From Duganella alba (GTDB taxonomy: Bacteria; Pseudomonadota; Gammaproteobacteria; Burkholderiales; Burkholderiaceae_D): 64,000 nucleotides of DNA. Positions 1 to 12,100 of this stretch are shown here, one piece after another; positions within the stretch are counted from its first letter, which is position 1, and each line of letters starts with the position of its first letter. The notes under the pieces were generated by a model. That model was not told where the DNA came from. It ran no database searches and worked only from the letters and a program-made list of their open reading frames with translations. A program made the translations under genes and the position numbers. Location of the stretch: assembly GCF_009674495.1 (NCBI RefSeq), contig NZ_WKJN01000029.1, forward strand, positions 17,785 to 81,784, written 5' to 3'.

Positions 1-2954
1 CCGGCGTTCAGGCGCGCCTGCAGGCTCCAGTGCTGGAAGTTGCGGATGGTGAGCACCAGCTTGCCGCCGGGGGCGATGTTGGCGCGGATCTTTTGCAGCA
101 TGCGCCACGGATCGTCCATCTGCTCCAGCGTTTCGTCGAACACCCAGGTGTCGGCGTGGCGCACATGGTCCCAGAAGTCGGGGCCGGCGTGTTCGAGGTC
201 GGTGTTGAACACGAAGTCGCAGTGCGGCCGGGCCGCCTGCGCGCGCGCCGGATCGGTCTCGACGCCGGTGTAGTTGCAGATCGGGTTGCGCTGCTTGTAG
301 GCCTTGGCGAAGGCGCCGTCGCCGCAGCCGATCTCGACGATCTTGCGCGCCGCCGCCGGCATGAAGTGCAGCAGGTCGGTGTTGACCGTGGTGGTGGCGC
401 TCGGCAGGTCGTAGTGGTAGCCGCCGGTGCGGATCACCGTGCCCTGCCAGTCGTGCTTGAGGTAGTGGCGCTTGGGCTGGCGGGCGAAGTCTTCCTCGAC
501 CCAGTCGAGGCTGGCGATCAGGTGGCCGGCGTCGGCCGCGTGCAGCGCCAGCATGGTCGGGATCATCGGCGCGCCGTGCTTGATCGGCAGCGGCCACTGG
601 CGCACCACCTCGATATTGGTCAGCATGCAGGCCGGGTACAGGTAGGGCACGGCGCCATCCTGCGGGCGGTCGTTGCCGAGTTCGTCGACGCGCAGCACGC
701 AGCCGACGCCGTACATGCCGGGCCGCAGCGCGGCGTGCAGCGATTCGAGGAAGCCGGGCTTCAGCACCTCGACGTCGGAATCGAGGAACAGCACCTCGCC
801 CGACAGGCCGAGGTGGCCGATGGCCCAGGCCATGCCGGGGCCGTGGTGGATGTTGTAGCCGAACGGGATGAACTCGACGTTGTCGTAGCCGGCGGTGACG
901 GCGCGGATGGTTTCGGCCACGTCCGGATTGGAGCCGTCGATGACGTACACGCGGTTGCGGTAGAACTGGCGCAGCGTGCGCAGCAGGCCCTCGATCAGGT
1001 CGGGCGTGTTGTACGACACGGTGACGATCGGGATCTGGTCGATGCGCACCGGCTCGGCCGGCTGCGACGGCTCCTGCGGCCGCACCGCATGTTCCGGCGC
1101 GGCCAGGCGCGGCGCGGCCGGCTTGGCCACCTTCTGCAGCGCCGCCTCCATGTTGCGCACGAAGCGCGGGCTGTCGAACAGCGCGCAGGTCAGGCGGTTG
1201 GCGCTCAGCTGGCGCTTCATGGCGGCGATGCGCTGCGGATGGTTGGCCAGCTCGACCGCCTTGTCCTCGTAGTCGGCGAAGTTGTAGGTGATCAGCTGCG
1301 GCAGGTCGACCGCGCGCAGCAGGCTGCCGGCCATGCGCGACGAGAAGGTCTGGCCGGCGCAGGTCAGCAGCGGCAGGCCGGCCCACAGGGCGTCGCTGGC
1401 GGTGGTGCCGGCGTTGAACGGGAAGGTGTCGAGGAACAGGTCGGCCAGCTGGTAGCGCGCCAGGTACTCGGCCGGCACGGCGCGGCCGTTGAAGATGATG
1501 CGCTGGCGGTCGATGCCGGCCTGTTCGGCGTAGCGGTACAGGTTCTCGCGCACTTCCGGATAGTCGGCCACCAGCCACAGCACCGAGTGCGGCACGCGGC
1601 GCAGGATGTTCATCCAGGTGCTGAACAGGTCCGGCGTGAACTTGAAGTTGTTGTTGAACGAGCAGAACACGAAGGCCTCGTCCGGCAGGTTGACCGAGGC
1701 GCGGGTCGGGGTCGGCGCGATGGCGCGCTGGCGGTCGTTGATCTGGAAGGTGTCGGGCAGGTACAGCGGCTTTTCGCTGAAGTGCGCGGTCATCTCCGGC
1801 GTGATCAGGAACTCGTCGGCGATCACGTAGTCGACGCCGGGCAGGCCGGTGCTGCCGGGGAAGCCGAGATAGGTCAGCTGCACCGGCGCCGGGCGGTAGG
1901 CCAGGATCTGCGGCCGCGCGCCCAGGGTCAGGCCGTGCAGGTCGACCAGGATGTCGATCTCGTGGGCGCGGATGGCGCGCGCGGCCTGCTCGTCGTTGAG
2001 CTGGTCGATGCGGATGTAGTGGTCCATGGCCTTGACCACGCGGGCGCGGATCGGCGAGCCGTCCTCGCGGCTCCAGCTGAAGGCGTAGACCTCGAACTTG
2101 CTGCGGTCGTGCAGCTCGTACAGCTCGGCGGTCAGGATCGACACCGCGTGCGAGCAGAAGTCGGACGACAGGTAGCCGATGCGCAGGCGCTGGTGGCCGT
2201 AGCCGTGCTGGCCGGTGAGCGGCGCCACGGCGGCGTTGATCTTCTCGCTGACGAAGCGCTTGGCGGCGGCCAGCTGCTGGGCCGGATCGGCCGAGGCGCT
2301 GAGCATGGCCAGCGCCGAGGTGCCTTCCATCATGGTGGCGACCGAGACGTTCTCCAGGCCGTGGTAGACCGGCCATTCGCACTGCTTCTGGCGCAGGTGG
2401 ACCCAGTGGGTCATCACGTTGGCCTGCTGCGGATCGACGCGCAGGCTGGTGGCCAGCATGGCTTCGGCGTCCGGATAGCGCTTCTGGATTTCCAGCAGGC
2501 GGCCGAGGTTGTTCAGCGTCTGCAGGTACAGCGTGCGGTTGCTCTTGACGTCGGGCTCGATCGGATCGGTCAGGATGGCGCGCCACATGGCCAGCGCCTG
2601 GTCCGGGCGGCCGGTGCGTTCCAGCAGCGTGCCGAGGTTGAGGCGCGCTTCGACAAAGTTCGGATTCTGGGCGATGGCCTTGTGCAGCACGGCCTCGGCG
2701 GCGACGTCGTCGCCGCTGTTGGACAGCACCACGGCCAGGTTGAAGCAGGCGGCGTAGACCAGCGGCGATTGCGCGTGGTCGATCCAGGCGCGGTACAGCG
2801 CGATCGCGGCGGGCAACTGGCCGCTTTCCTGCAGCACGGCGGCGGCGCCGAACAGGTCGGCGATGGACAGCTGGCCCTTGACGGCCAGGGCCATGACGGA
2901 GCCCAGCGGGCTGTTATCGGTGGCGGCGGGTGCTACAGGTGCTTGAGAGGTCAT
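1..2954 (-). CDS. TPR / GT41 (OGT-SPINDLY-like) / GT2 / methyltransferase fusion protein, 3' end beyond window
   Basis: The gene is open from an ATG at 2954 to the left edge, giving about 984 residues with the C-terminus missing. Residues 1-230 look like tetratricopeptide helices (for example PNFVEARLNLGTLLERTGR). Residues about 245-600 match the GT41 O-GlcNAc transferase/SPINDLY catalytic region (LRIGYLSSDFCSHAV, DILVDLHGLT, RPAPVQLTYLGFPGSTGL). Residues about 635-820 look like a GT-A family 2 transferase (VTVSYNTPDLIEGLL, then a DxD-type LFLDSDVEV). From about 860 there is a class I SAM methyltransferase motif (KIVEIGCGDGAFAKAY). GT41 enzymes put a sugar on Ser/Thr or Asn, and the GT2 and methyltransferase parts could extend and cap that glycan. 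The gene lies 242 bp downstream of the giant octad-repeat gene on the same strand, so that Ser/Thr-rich protein is the obvious candidate acceptor. That link is inference. The protein is probably cytoplasmic, as no signal peptide is seen. Confidence 0.88.
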   Translation of the reverse strand, partial: MTSQAPVAPAATDNSPLGSVMALAVKGQLSIADLFGAAAVLQESGQLPAAIALYRAWIDHAQSPLVYAACFNLAVVLSNSGDDVAAEAVLHKAIAQNPNFVEARLNLGTLLERTGRPDQALAMWRAILTDPIEPDVKSNRTLYLQTLNNLGRLLEIQKRYPDAEAMLATSLRVDPQQANVMTHWVHLRQKQCEWPVYHGLENVSVATMMEGTSALAMLSASADPAQQLAAAKRFVSEKINAAVAPLTGQHGYGHQRLRIGYLSSDFCSHAVSILTAELYELHDRSKFEVYAFSWSREDGSPIRARVVKAMDHYIRIDQLNDEQAARAIRAHEIDILVDLHGLTLGARPQILAYRPAPVQLTYLGFPGSTGLPGVDYVIADEFLITPEMTAHFSEKPLYLPDTFQINDRQRAIAPTPTRASVNLPDEAFVFCSFNNNFKFTPDLFSTWMNILRRVPHSVLWLVADYPEVRENLYRYAEQAGIDRQRIIFNGRAVPAEYLARYQLADLFLDTFPFNAGTTASDALWAGLPLLTCAGQTFSSRMAGSLLRAVDLPQLITYNFADYEDKAVELANHPQRIAAMKRQLSANRLTCALFDSPRFVRNMEAALQKVAKPAAPRLAAPEHAVRPQEPSQPAEPVRIDQIPIVTVSYNTPDLIEGLLRTLRQFYRNRVYVIDGSNPDVAETIRAVTAGYDNVEFIPFGYNIHHGPGMAWAIGHLGLSGEVLFLDSDVEVLKPGFLESLHAALRPGMYGVGCVLRVDELGNDRPQDGAVPYLYPACMLTNIEVVRQWPLPIKHGAPMIPTMLALHAADAGHLIASLDWVEEDFARQPKRHYLKHDWQGTVIRTGGYHYDLPSATTTVNTDLLHFMPAAARKIVEIGCGDGAFAKAYKQRNPICNYTGVETDPARAQAARPHCDFVFNTDLEHAGPDFWDHVRHADTWVFDETLEQMDDPWRMLQKIRANIAPGGKLVLTIRNFQHWSLQARLNA

Positions 2955-3100
2955 AGCAGAGCATAAAGTTGTATCAATCCGAGCCCTATCATACCTTTTT
3001 GCCGCACGCTAAGGGGCAACTTTTGGCTCTGGAGCAAGACTGTAAAACGGTGTTTGCTTACCGGATAGGCAGCGACGTCGTCGTTCCCGCGCGGTTAGCA

Positions 3101-3192
3101 AACCGGGGTCAGTGCCGACATTCGGACACGAACCCAACCGTAGCAGCTGCTACGGTTGGGTTCGTGTCCGAATGTCGGCACTGACCCCGGTT
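3101..3192. repeat. Perfect 92-bp palindrome (GGGGTCAG-ended element, copy 1)
   Basis: The two 46-bp halves are exact reverse complements with no spacer. The outer arm begins AACCGGGGTCAGTGCCGACA. The element starts 5 bp beyond the stop codon of the giant repeat gene and lies upstream of the glycosyltransferase fusion. Its outer 30 or so bases per arm are the same as in copy 3 (20411-20496), while the inner stem differs. As RNA it would form one long hairpin. It could act as a terminator, an mRNA 3'-end stabiliser or a REP/MITE-like mobile palindrome. Confidence 0.9.
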
Positions 3193-3196
3193 GGGG

Positions 3197-6100
3197 TTAA
3201 CGTTTCGGGACGGCAAACCACTGGTTGCCGTGCTCCTCGAACGGTTGCTTGCCGCTCAGCGCGGCGGCCGCGCCTTGCAGGCCCTGCGTCTGGCGGTAGT
3301 GCTGCAACGCCGCAGCCAGCGCCGGCGCGGCCTCGGCCGCCGGCTTGGCTGTCAGCGGCAGCGCGGGCGCTGGCGCCGCCGGGGCGCTGGCATAGCTGGC
3401 GATGGCGTTGCTCAGGCTGCTCACTTGCTGTTGCAGCGAGGCAGTGGACGTTGCCTTGTCGGCCAGGAACCAGGCGTCGGCGCTCTGGTGCACGCTGCCG
3501 TCGGTGCGGGTGTAGCTCGACGTCAGGCCGATCAGGTTGCCGTTCTGCTCGGTCAGCGTGCTGCGGGCGCCGGTGCTGATGGCGGCGATGCCCAGCTGCG
3601 CCAGCGTCTTCAGTTCGTCGGCCTGGCTGATGCCGTCGGCGTTGGCGTCCACCCACACGCGCAGCGCGCCAAAGGCGGCGTCGGCGCTGGTGATCTGGCC
3701 GTCGCCGTCGGTGTCGAGCGCGGCCAGCGCGGCGTAGCCGTCCTTGGCCTTGCTGCCGTCGGCCAAGGTGGTGGCGCTGCCGAACAGTTCGCTGCCGTCG
3801 TTGATGACGCCGTCGCCGTTGCGGTCCAGGGCCAGCAGGCCGTCGTGGGTGTCGACCCAGCCGGTGCTGACTTTCTGGCCGTCGCCGCGGATGTCGAACT
3901 GGACGCCGGCCGCGATGCTTTGGGTGCGCACGCCGTTGCCGTCGAGATCGAGGATCAGCGGCGTGGCGTAGTTGACCGACGACGCGTTCAGCGCCATGCG
4001 CTGGGCGATCGACATCGAGGCGATCTGGGTCGCGGTCAGGGCGTCGGCCTGCGACACGCTCAGCGCGCCCAGCACCGTGGTGCCCAGCGCCGGCATCTGC
4101 GCCGCCGTCAGCGCCTTGATCTGGTTGTTGCTGAAGGCTTGCAGCTGGCTGGTTTTCAGGCCGGCCACCTGGGTGTTGCTCAGGCCGCCGATCTGGTCGG
4201 TCGACAGGTAGCCGATCTGGGTGGCCGTCAGCGCGCCCAGCTGGCTGGTGCTCCATGCGCCGAGCTGGTCGGTGCTGAAGCCGTACAGCTGGGTGGCGTC
4301 CAGCGTGGCGATCTGGGCGTTCTTGAGCGCCGCCATCTGGGTGGTGGTCAGCGCGCCGGCCTGCTGGCTGGTCAGCGCCACCAGCTGGGTGCTGGTCAGC
4401 ACGCCGACCTGCGCCGTGGTCAGGGCGCGCAGCTGGTCGGAGCCCAGCACGCCGATCTGGTCGATGGTCAGCGCCGGCACCTGGCTCAGCTTGATCGCGG
4501 CGACCTGGTCGCTGCCCAGCGCCTGCACTTGCGGCGTGGTCAGCGCCGCCAGCTGCGCCGTGCCCAGGTAGCCGATCTGCGTGGTGCGCAGGGCGGCGAT
4601 CTGGCCGCTGCCGAGGGCGTACAGCTGGTCGGCCGTGAGGGCGCCGAGCTGGGCGCTGGTCAGCGCCTGGACCTGGTCGGTGTTCAGGCTGGTCACCTGG
4701 CCGACCTGCAGGCTGGCGATCTGCTGGGTGCCGAAGGCGGCGATGTCGGCGGTGCTCAACACGCCCAGCTGGGCGGTCGACAGCGCCGTCACGGCCGCGA
4801 TGCTGAGCGCGGCGGCCTGCTGGGTGCTGAGCGCCTGCAGCTGGTCGCTGCCGAAGACGCCGATCTGCACGCCGTCGATGGCGGCGATCTGCGCCGTCTT
4901 GAGGCCGCGCACCTGGTCGGTGGTCAGCGCCATGGTCTGCGCGGTCGACAGGCCGGTGAACTGCGGCGCGCTGAGCGCGGCCAGGTCCTGGGTGTCGAGC
5001 GCGGCGATTTGCGCGGTGCTGAAGGCGGCCAGCTGGGCCGCGCTGAGGATGGTCATCTGCGCGGTGGCGAAGCCGGTGATCTGCTCGCTGGCGAGGGCGG
5101 CGATCTGGTCGGTGCTGAGCACGCTCACCTGCAGCGTGGTCAGCGCGGCGATCTGCGCCGTGCGCAGCGCCTGCATCTGCTCGCTGGTCAGCGCGGCCAG
5201 GCTGTCCAGGTTCAGGCCGTAGGCCAGCTGGGCGGTGGTGAAGGCGCCGATGTGGCTGCCGTCAAGCGCGGCCAGCTGGGCGGTGGTCAGGCCGTTGGCC
5301 AGCTGGCTGGTGCCCAGGGCGGCGAACTGGGCGACGGTGAGGGCGTTGAGTTGCGGCGCGCCCAGCGAGGCCAGCTGCGCGACGGTCAGCGCATTGAGCT
5401 GGCGCGTGCTCAGGGCGTTGAGGTCGACCGTCTCCAGCGCGGCCAGCTGGTCGCTGGTGAGCGCGGCCACCTGCTGGGTGGTGAGGGTGGCGGCCTGGTC
5501 GCTGGTCAGCGCCACGATCTGGTCGCTGCTCAGGGCGGCGATCTGCAGCGTGCCGAGGCTGGCCGTCTGCGCGGTGCGCAGGCCGGCCAGCTGGTCGGTG
5601 GTGAGGGCGGCGATGGCGTCGGTGCCGAGGCCGTAGGCCAGCTGCAGGGTGGTCAAGGCGTCGAGGTGGGCGCTGTCGAGCGCCGCCAGCTGGTCGGTGG
5701 TGAGGCCGGCCAGCAGCTGGCTGGTGCTCAGGGCGGCCAGCTCGGCCGTGGTCAGGCTGTTCAGCTGGTCGGTGGTCAGCGCGCCGACCTGGTCGGTGGT
5801 GAGGGCGGCGATCTGGCGCGTGCTGAACACGGCCAGGTCGGCCGTTTCCAGCGCGGCGATCTGCTCGGTGGTCAGGGCCGCCACCTGCCGGGTGGCCAGC
5901 GCCTGCACCTGCGCGGTGGTCAGCGCGACGATCTGGTCGGTGCCGAGGCCGGCGCTGAGCTGGTCGGTGCCGAGGCTGCCGATCTGCGCGGTCGACAGCG
6001 ACGCCAGCTGGTCGGTGCCCAGGGCGTGCAACTGGTCGGTGTTGAGCACGGTGAGCTGGGCGGTGGTCAGCGCCGCCAGGTCGACCGTCTCCAGCGCGGC

Positions 6101-9100
6101 GATCTGGCTGGTCAGCAGGGCGCTCAGCTGGGCGCTGCCGAGGGCGCGCACCTGGCGCGTGCTCAGGGCAACGATCTGGTCGGTGCCCAGCGCGCCGATC
6201 TGGTCGGACTGCAGGCTGCGCAGGGCGGCCGTGTTGATCATGCCGACCTGGTCGGTATTCAGGGCGGCCAGCTGGGCGGTGCTGAGCACCAGCGCCTGGG
6301 TGGCGGTCAGCGCGCCCACCTGGGCTGTGCTGAGTTGCGCGACCTGGTCGCTGGTCAGCGCCGTGATCATGGTGGTGGTCAGGCCGGTGAAGGCCGCGCT
6401 CGACAGGGCGTTGAGCTGGTCGCTGGTCAGCGCGGCGAACTGCGCCGTCGTGAGCGCGGTCAGCTGGTTGCTGCGCAGCGCGACGAAATCATCGGTGCTC
6501 AAGGCGCTGACCTGGTCGGTGCGCAGGGCGCCGATCTGGGCCGCGCTCAGCGTGACGATCTGGGCGCTGCTGAGCGCCGCGATGTGCTCGGTCTGCAAGG
6601 CGCCGATCTGGTCGGTGCCGAGGCTGGCCAGTTGCGTGCTGGTCAGCGCGCCGACCAGGCCGAGCGTCAGCGCCGCGATGTTGCGGGTGGTGATGGCGGC
6701 GATCTGCGCCGTGGTCAGGGCGCTGAAGTCGGCGCTGTCGAGCGCGTCGAGCTGCTCGCTCGACAGGGCGGCGATCTGCGCGGTCGCCAGGCCCATGGCC
6801 TGGGCGCTGGTCAGGGCGGTCATCTGGGCCGCCGTGATGGCGCCGAACTGGGCGGCGTTGAGCGCGCCGATCTGGCTGCTCGACAGCGTGGCGAAGTTGT
6901 CGGTGCTGATGGCGGCGATCTGGCTGCTGGTCAGGGCGTTCAGGGCGCGCGTGCTGAGGTGGTCGACCTGTTGCGAGGTCAGCAGGCCGATCTGGTCGCT
7001 GGTCAGGGCTTGCGCCTGCGCCGAGCTCAAGGCCTCGATCTGGTCGCTGGTCAGGTGCTGCAACTGGTCCTCGGTCAGCGTCACCAGCTGGCCGGTGCCC
7101 AGCGTGGCGACCTGCGCGGTGGTCAGCGCCTGCAGCGCGTCGGTGGTCAGCGACTGCAGCTGGTCGCTGCTGAACACGGCCAACTGGCGGCTGGCCAGGG
7201 CCTGCACCTGCTGCGTGGTCAGGGCGGCGACGCGGTCCAGCGTCAGCGCCTGGATCTGGCTGGTGCCGAGGGCGAGGATCTGGGCGCTGGTCAGGGCCGC
7301 CAGGTCTTCGTACTCGATGGCGCCCAGCTGGGCGCTGGTGAGCAGGGCGATCTGCGCCGTGCCCAGCAGGCCGAACTGCTGCGTGGTCAGCTGGATGATC
7401 TGGTCGCTGCCCAGGGCTTGCAGCTGGGTGCTGCCGAGCGCGCCGAGCTGGACGGCGCCGAAGCTTTGCAGCTGGACGTCCAGCAGCGCGTTGAGCTGGC
7501 TGGTGGTCAGGGCGGCGATCTGGGCGGTGCGCAGCGCCACCAGGTCGGCCGTGGTCAGCGCCTGCAGCTGGTCCGAGGTCAGCGCCCGCAGCTGGTCGCT
7601 GCCGAGCGCCTGCGCCTGGGCGCTGGTCAGCGCGGCGACGCGGTCGGCCGTCAGCGCGCGGATCTGGTCGGTGCCGAGCACGGCGATCTGCGCCGAGCGC
7701 AGCGCGGCCAGGTCGACCAGTTCGATCGCACCCAGCTGGTCGCTGCTCAGCGCCGCCACCTGGCGCGTGCCGAGCACGGCAAATTGCGCCGTGGTCAGGG
7801 CGATGATCTGGTCCGAGGTCATGGCCTGCAACTGGTCGGTGCCCAGCGCGTTCATCTGGATCACGGTCAGCGCCTGCACCTGGTCGGCGCCGAGCGCCTG
7901 CAGCTGGGCGTTGCTGAGGATGCTGATCTGCACCGTGCGCAGGGCGGCGACGTCATCGCTGCTGAGCGCCTGCACCTGGGCCAGGCTGAAGGCGGCGGTC
8001 TGCTGGGTCGACAGGCTGCCGACCTGCAGCGCGGTCAGCGCGTGGATCTGGTCGGTGCTCAGCAGGGCCACCTGGCCGGTGCCGAGCGCGGCAAGCTGCG
8101 CGGTTTTCATGGCGGCCAGGTCGGCCAGTTCCAGCGCCGCCAGCTGGTCGCTGGTCAGCGCGGCGACGCCGGCGGTGCTGACGGCGCCGATCTGGCGGGT
8201 GCTCAGGGCGACGATCTGGTCGGTGCTCAACGCGGCGATCTGGGCGGCGCTCAGGCCGGCGATCTGGGCCGTGGTGAGGGCCTGGATCTGGTCGGTGCCG
8301 AGGTTGCTCAGCGAACCGAGCGCGCCAAGCTGGGCCACGCTCAGCGCGGCGAAGTCGTCGGTGCTCAGCGCGCCGACCTGGTCCGAGCTCAGCGCGGACA
8401 GCTGGGCGGTCGACAGCGCCGCCACCTGGCTGCTGCTCAGAGCGACGATCTGGCCGGTGCCCAGCAGCGTCACCTGGGCGGTGCTCAGCGCGGCCAGCTG
8501 GGCGGTGCGCAGGGCCGCCATGTCGTCGGTGTTGAGCGCGGCCAGCTGGCCGCTGCCGAGGCTGGCGATCTGCGCGGTGGCCAGGCCGTTCACCTGTTTG
8601 GTGGTCAGCGCGGCGATCTGTTCGGTCAGCAGCGCCTGGAATTTGGCCGTGCTCAGCGAGGCCAGCTGGGCCGCCGTCAGGGCCTGCAACTGGTCGGTGG
8701 CGAGCGCGTCCAGCTGGTCGCTGGCCAGCGCCTGCAGCTGCGCGGTCTTCAGCGCGGCCAGGTCCTGGGTTTGCAGCGCGCGGATCTGGTCGCTGCTCAG
8801 CGCGCCCACTTGCAGTGTGTTCAGGTTGGCCACTTGCAGCGTGCTCAGCGCGGCGATCTGGGCATTGCTCAACAGCGCGATCTGGCTGGTTTGCAGGGCG
8901 TTGATCTGCGCGGTTTTCATTGCCGCCAGGTCGTCGGTCGCCAGCGCGGCCAGCTGGCTGGCGCTGAGCGCCTGCACTTGCGCGGTGCCGAGGTTGGCCG
9001 CCTGCAAGGTGGTCAGGGCGATGATCTGTTCGCTGCCGAGCGCCTGGAACTGGCTGGACGAGAGTGCGCCCAGCTGCGCCGTGGTCAGCGCGCGGAACTG

Positions 9101-12100
9101 GTCGCTCAGCAGGGCGCCGACCAGACTGGCGCCCAGCGCGGCGATTTGCGCGGTTTTCAGCGCGGCGATGTCGGCGCTGGAGAAGGTCTGCAGCTGGGCG
9201 GCGCCGAACGCCGCCAGTTGCGCGCTGCTCAGGCTGGCGGCCTGCAGCGTGGTCAGGGCTTCGGCCTGGGCGTTGCTCAGGCTGGCGATCTGGGCCGTGC
9301 CAAGCGCGGCGATCTGCTGCGTCTTCAGCGCCGCCAGGTCGCAGCTTTCCAGCGCGTTCAGGAAGTCGCTGCCGAGGCCGGCGACCTGCTGCGTGCTGAG
9401 GTTGCTGACCTGCAGCGTCGACAGCGCGGCGATCTGCGCCGCATCGAGCGCGGCCAGCTGGTTGCTGCGCAGCGCGGCGATCTGCTGGGTCTTGAGCTGG
9501 CCCAGCAGGGTGGCGCCCAGCGCGGCCAACTGGTCGCTGCCGAGCAGCGGGATCTGCGCCGTGCCCAGGCTCAGCACTTGCGCGCTGCTCAGTGCGGCGA
9601 TCTGGCCGAGCGCCAGGTGTTGCAGCTGGCTGCTGGTCAGGGCCTGCAGCTGCGCGGTGGTCAGCGCCTGCACTTGCGTGGCGCTGAGCGCGTTGAGGCT
9701 GTCGCTGCTCAGGCTGGCGATCTGCGCCGTGCGCAGGGCCGCCAGGTCGCGGGTTTCGATGGCCAGCAGCTGGTCGGCGCCGAGGGCGTCCAGCTGGCGC
9801 GTGCTCAGGCTGCTGAACTGCAGCGTGCTGAGGGCCACGATCTGGTCGCTGCCGAGCAGGGCCAGCTGCTCGGTGGACAGCGCGGCGAGCTGCTGGGTTT
9901 TCAGCGCGGCCAGGTCGGCGGTCTGCAGGGCCTGCAGCTGCTCGCTGGTCAGCGCCGCCACTTGCGCGGTGCCGAGGTTGCTGGCCTGCAGCGTGGTCAG
10001 CGCGGCGATCTTGTCGGCGCCCAGCGCCTGCACCTGCGCCGTGCCGAGCGCGGCCAGCAGGCGCGTGCTGAGGGCGCGCACATGGGCCAGGTCGAGCGCG
10101 GCCACGGTGGCGGTCGCCAGCGAACCGATCTGGGCGGTGGTAAAGGCGTTCAGGTCCTGCGTTTCCAGCGCGTTGAGCTGCTCGGTCGACAGCCCGGCCA
10201 GTTGCGCGGTGGCCAGCTGGCTCACCTGCAGCGTGGTCAGCGCGGCGATCTGGGTGTTGGAGATGGCGGCCAGCTGCTCACTGTTGAGCGCGTTGAGCTG
10301 GCTGCTCTTCAGCGCGGCCCAGTCGGCGTTGCTCAGCATGCCGAGCTGGCTGGCCAGCAGGAAGCCGATCTGCGCGGTGCTGAAGGCGCCCACTTGCAGC
10401 GTGGTCAGGGCGCCGATCTGGGCGCTGTTGAGCACCTGGATCTGGGCCGAGGTCAGCTGGGCGATCTGGTCGGCCTTGAGCGCCGCCACCTGCGCCGGCG
10501 TCAGCGTGGCGATGCTCTTGGTGCCCAGGCCCAGCAGCTGGCTGGTGCGCAGCGCGGCGAAGTCCTGGGTTTCCATCGCCAGCAGCTGGTCGGTGGTGAG
10601 GGCGTTGAGCTGCACGCCGGTCAGCGCGTTGGCCTGGGCGGTGGTCAGGGCGATGATCTGGTCGGTGGTCAGGGCGCTGACCTGGCCGGCGCTGAGGGCG
10701 ACGATCTGCTGGGTTTTCAGCACGGCGAAGTCGCGCGTTTCCAGCGCGGCGATCTGGTCGGTGGACAGCGCGCCGATGTCGCGCGTGCCCAGCGTGCTGG
10801 CCTGCAGCGTGCTCAGGGCAACGATCTGGTCGGTGGTCAGCGCCGCCAGCTGCGTATTGCTCAGCGCGTTCAGCAGGGTGGTGGTCAGCATGGCGAATTG
10901 CGCGGTCGGCAGCGCGGCCAGGGCGTCGGTGCCCAGCGCCGGCACCTGGCTGGTGCGGAAGGCGGCCAGGCTGGCGCTCGACAGCGCGGCCAGCTGGGCG
11001 GCGCTGAGGGCGGCCACTTGCAGCGTGGTCAGGCTGGCGATCTGCACGCTGGCCAGCGCGGCGAACTGCTCCGTGCCCAGCTGCGTGATCTGGCTGGTGG
11101 TCAGGGCGGCGACCTGTTGCGTGCGCAGGGCCGCCAGGTCGCGTGTTTCCATGGCGGCCAGCTGGTCGCTCGACAGCGCGGCGATCTGGCGCGTGGCCAG
11201 TTGCGCGCTTTGCGCGGTGGTCAGCGCGACGATCTGGTCGGTGGTCAATGCGCCGAGCTGGGCGGTGGTGAGGTTGCTCAGCACGGTGCTGGTCAGCGCG
11301 GCAAACTGGGCGGTGGTCAAGGCCGCCAGGGCGCTGTTGCCGAGGGCCACGGCTTGCTGCGAGCTCAGCGCCGCGAGGTCGCGGGTTTCCAGCACGGCGA
11401 TCTGGTCGGTCTGCAGCGCCGCCACTTGCGCGGTGCCGAGCGCCGCCACCTGCTGCGAGCCGAGGCCGATCAGCTGGGCGCTGTTGAGCAGGACGATCTG
11501 CGCGGTGCGCAGCGCGGCGATCTGCTGGGTCTTGAACGCGGCCAGGTCCTGGGTTTGCAGCGCGCCGAGCTGGTCGGCGGTCAGCGCGGCGATCTGGCGG
11601 GTGGCCAGCGCGCTGCTTTGCGCGGTGCTCAGCGCGACGATCTGGTCGGTCGACAGGGCGATGAACTGGCTGGTGCTCAGGCTGCTGAGCACGGCGGTGC
11701 TCAAGGCGCCGATCTGGCTGGCGCTGAAGGCGCTGATGTTGTCGCTGGCCAGCGCGGCGGCCTGCTGCGATTGCAGCCCGGCCAGCGCGGCCGCTTGCAG
11801 CGCCAGCACTTGCGTGCTGTTCAGGGCGGCGATCTGGCGCGTGGTCAGGGCCGCCACCTGCTGCGAGCTCAGGCTGCCGAACTGTTCGGTGCCCAGCGCG
11901 CTCAGCTGGGTGGTGGTCAGGGCGGCGATCTGTGCGCTTTTGAGCGCGGCCAGGTCGCGGGTTTCCAGCGCCATCAGTTGTGCGGTGCTCAGCGCGGCGA
12001 TCTGCAGCGTGGTCAGCGTTGCGGCCTGGGCTGTGGTCAGGCTGACGATCTGGGCGTTGTCGAGGGCGGCCAGCTGGCGGGTGCTGAACGCGGCCAGCTG

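Noticed and set aside
30..2966. 978-codon plus-strand open frame
   Set aside because: Opposite the glycosyltransferase fusion, whose minus-strand translation has clear domains; the plus frame is His/Val/Gln-rich noise.
3197..4000. RTX toxin assignment for the giant protein
   Set aside because: No GGxGxDxUx nonapeptides; the acidic loops are of EF-hand/dockerin type and no acyltransferase or exporter is adjacent.
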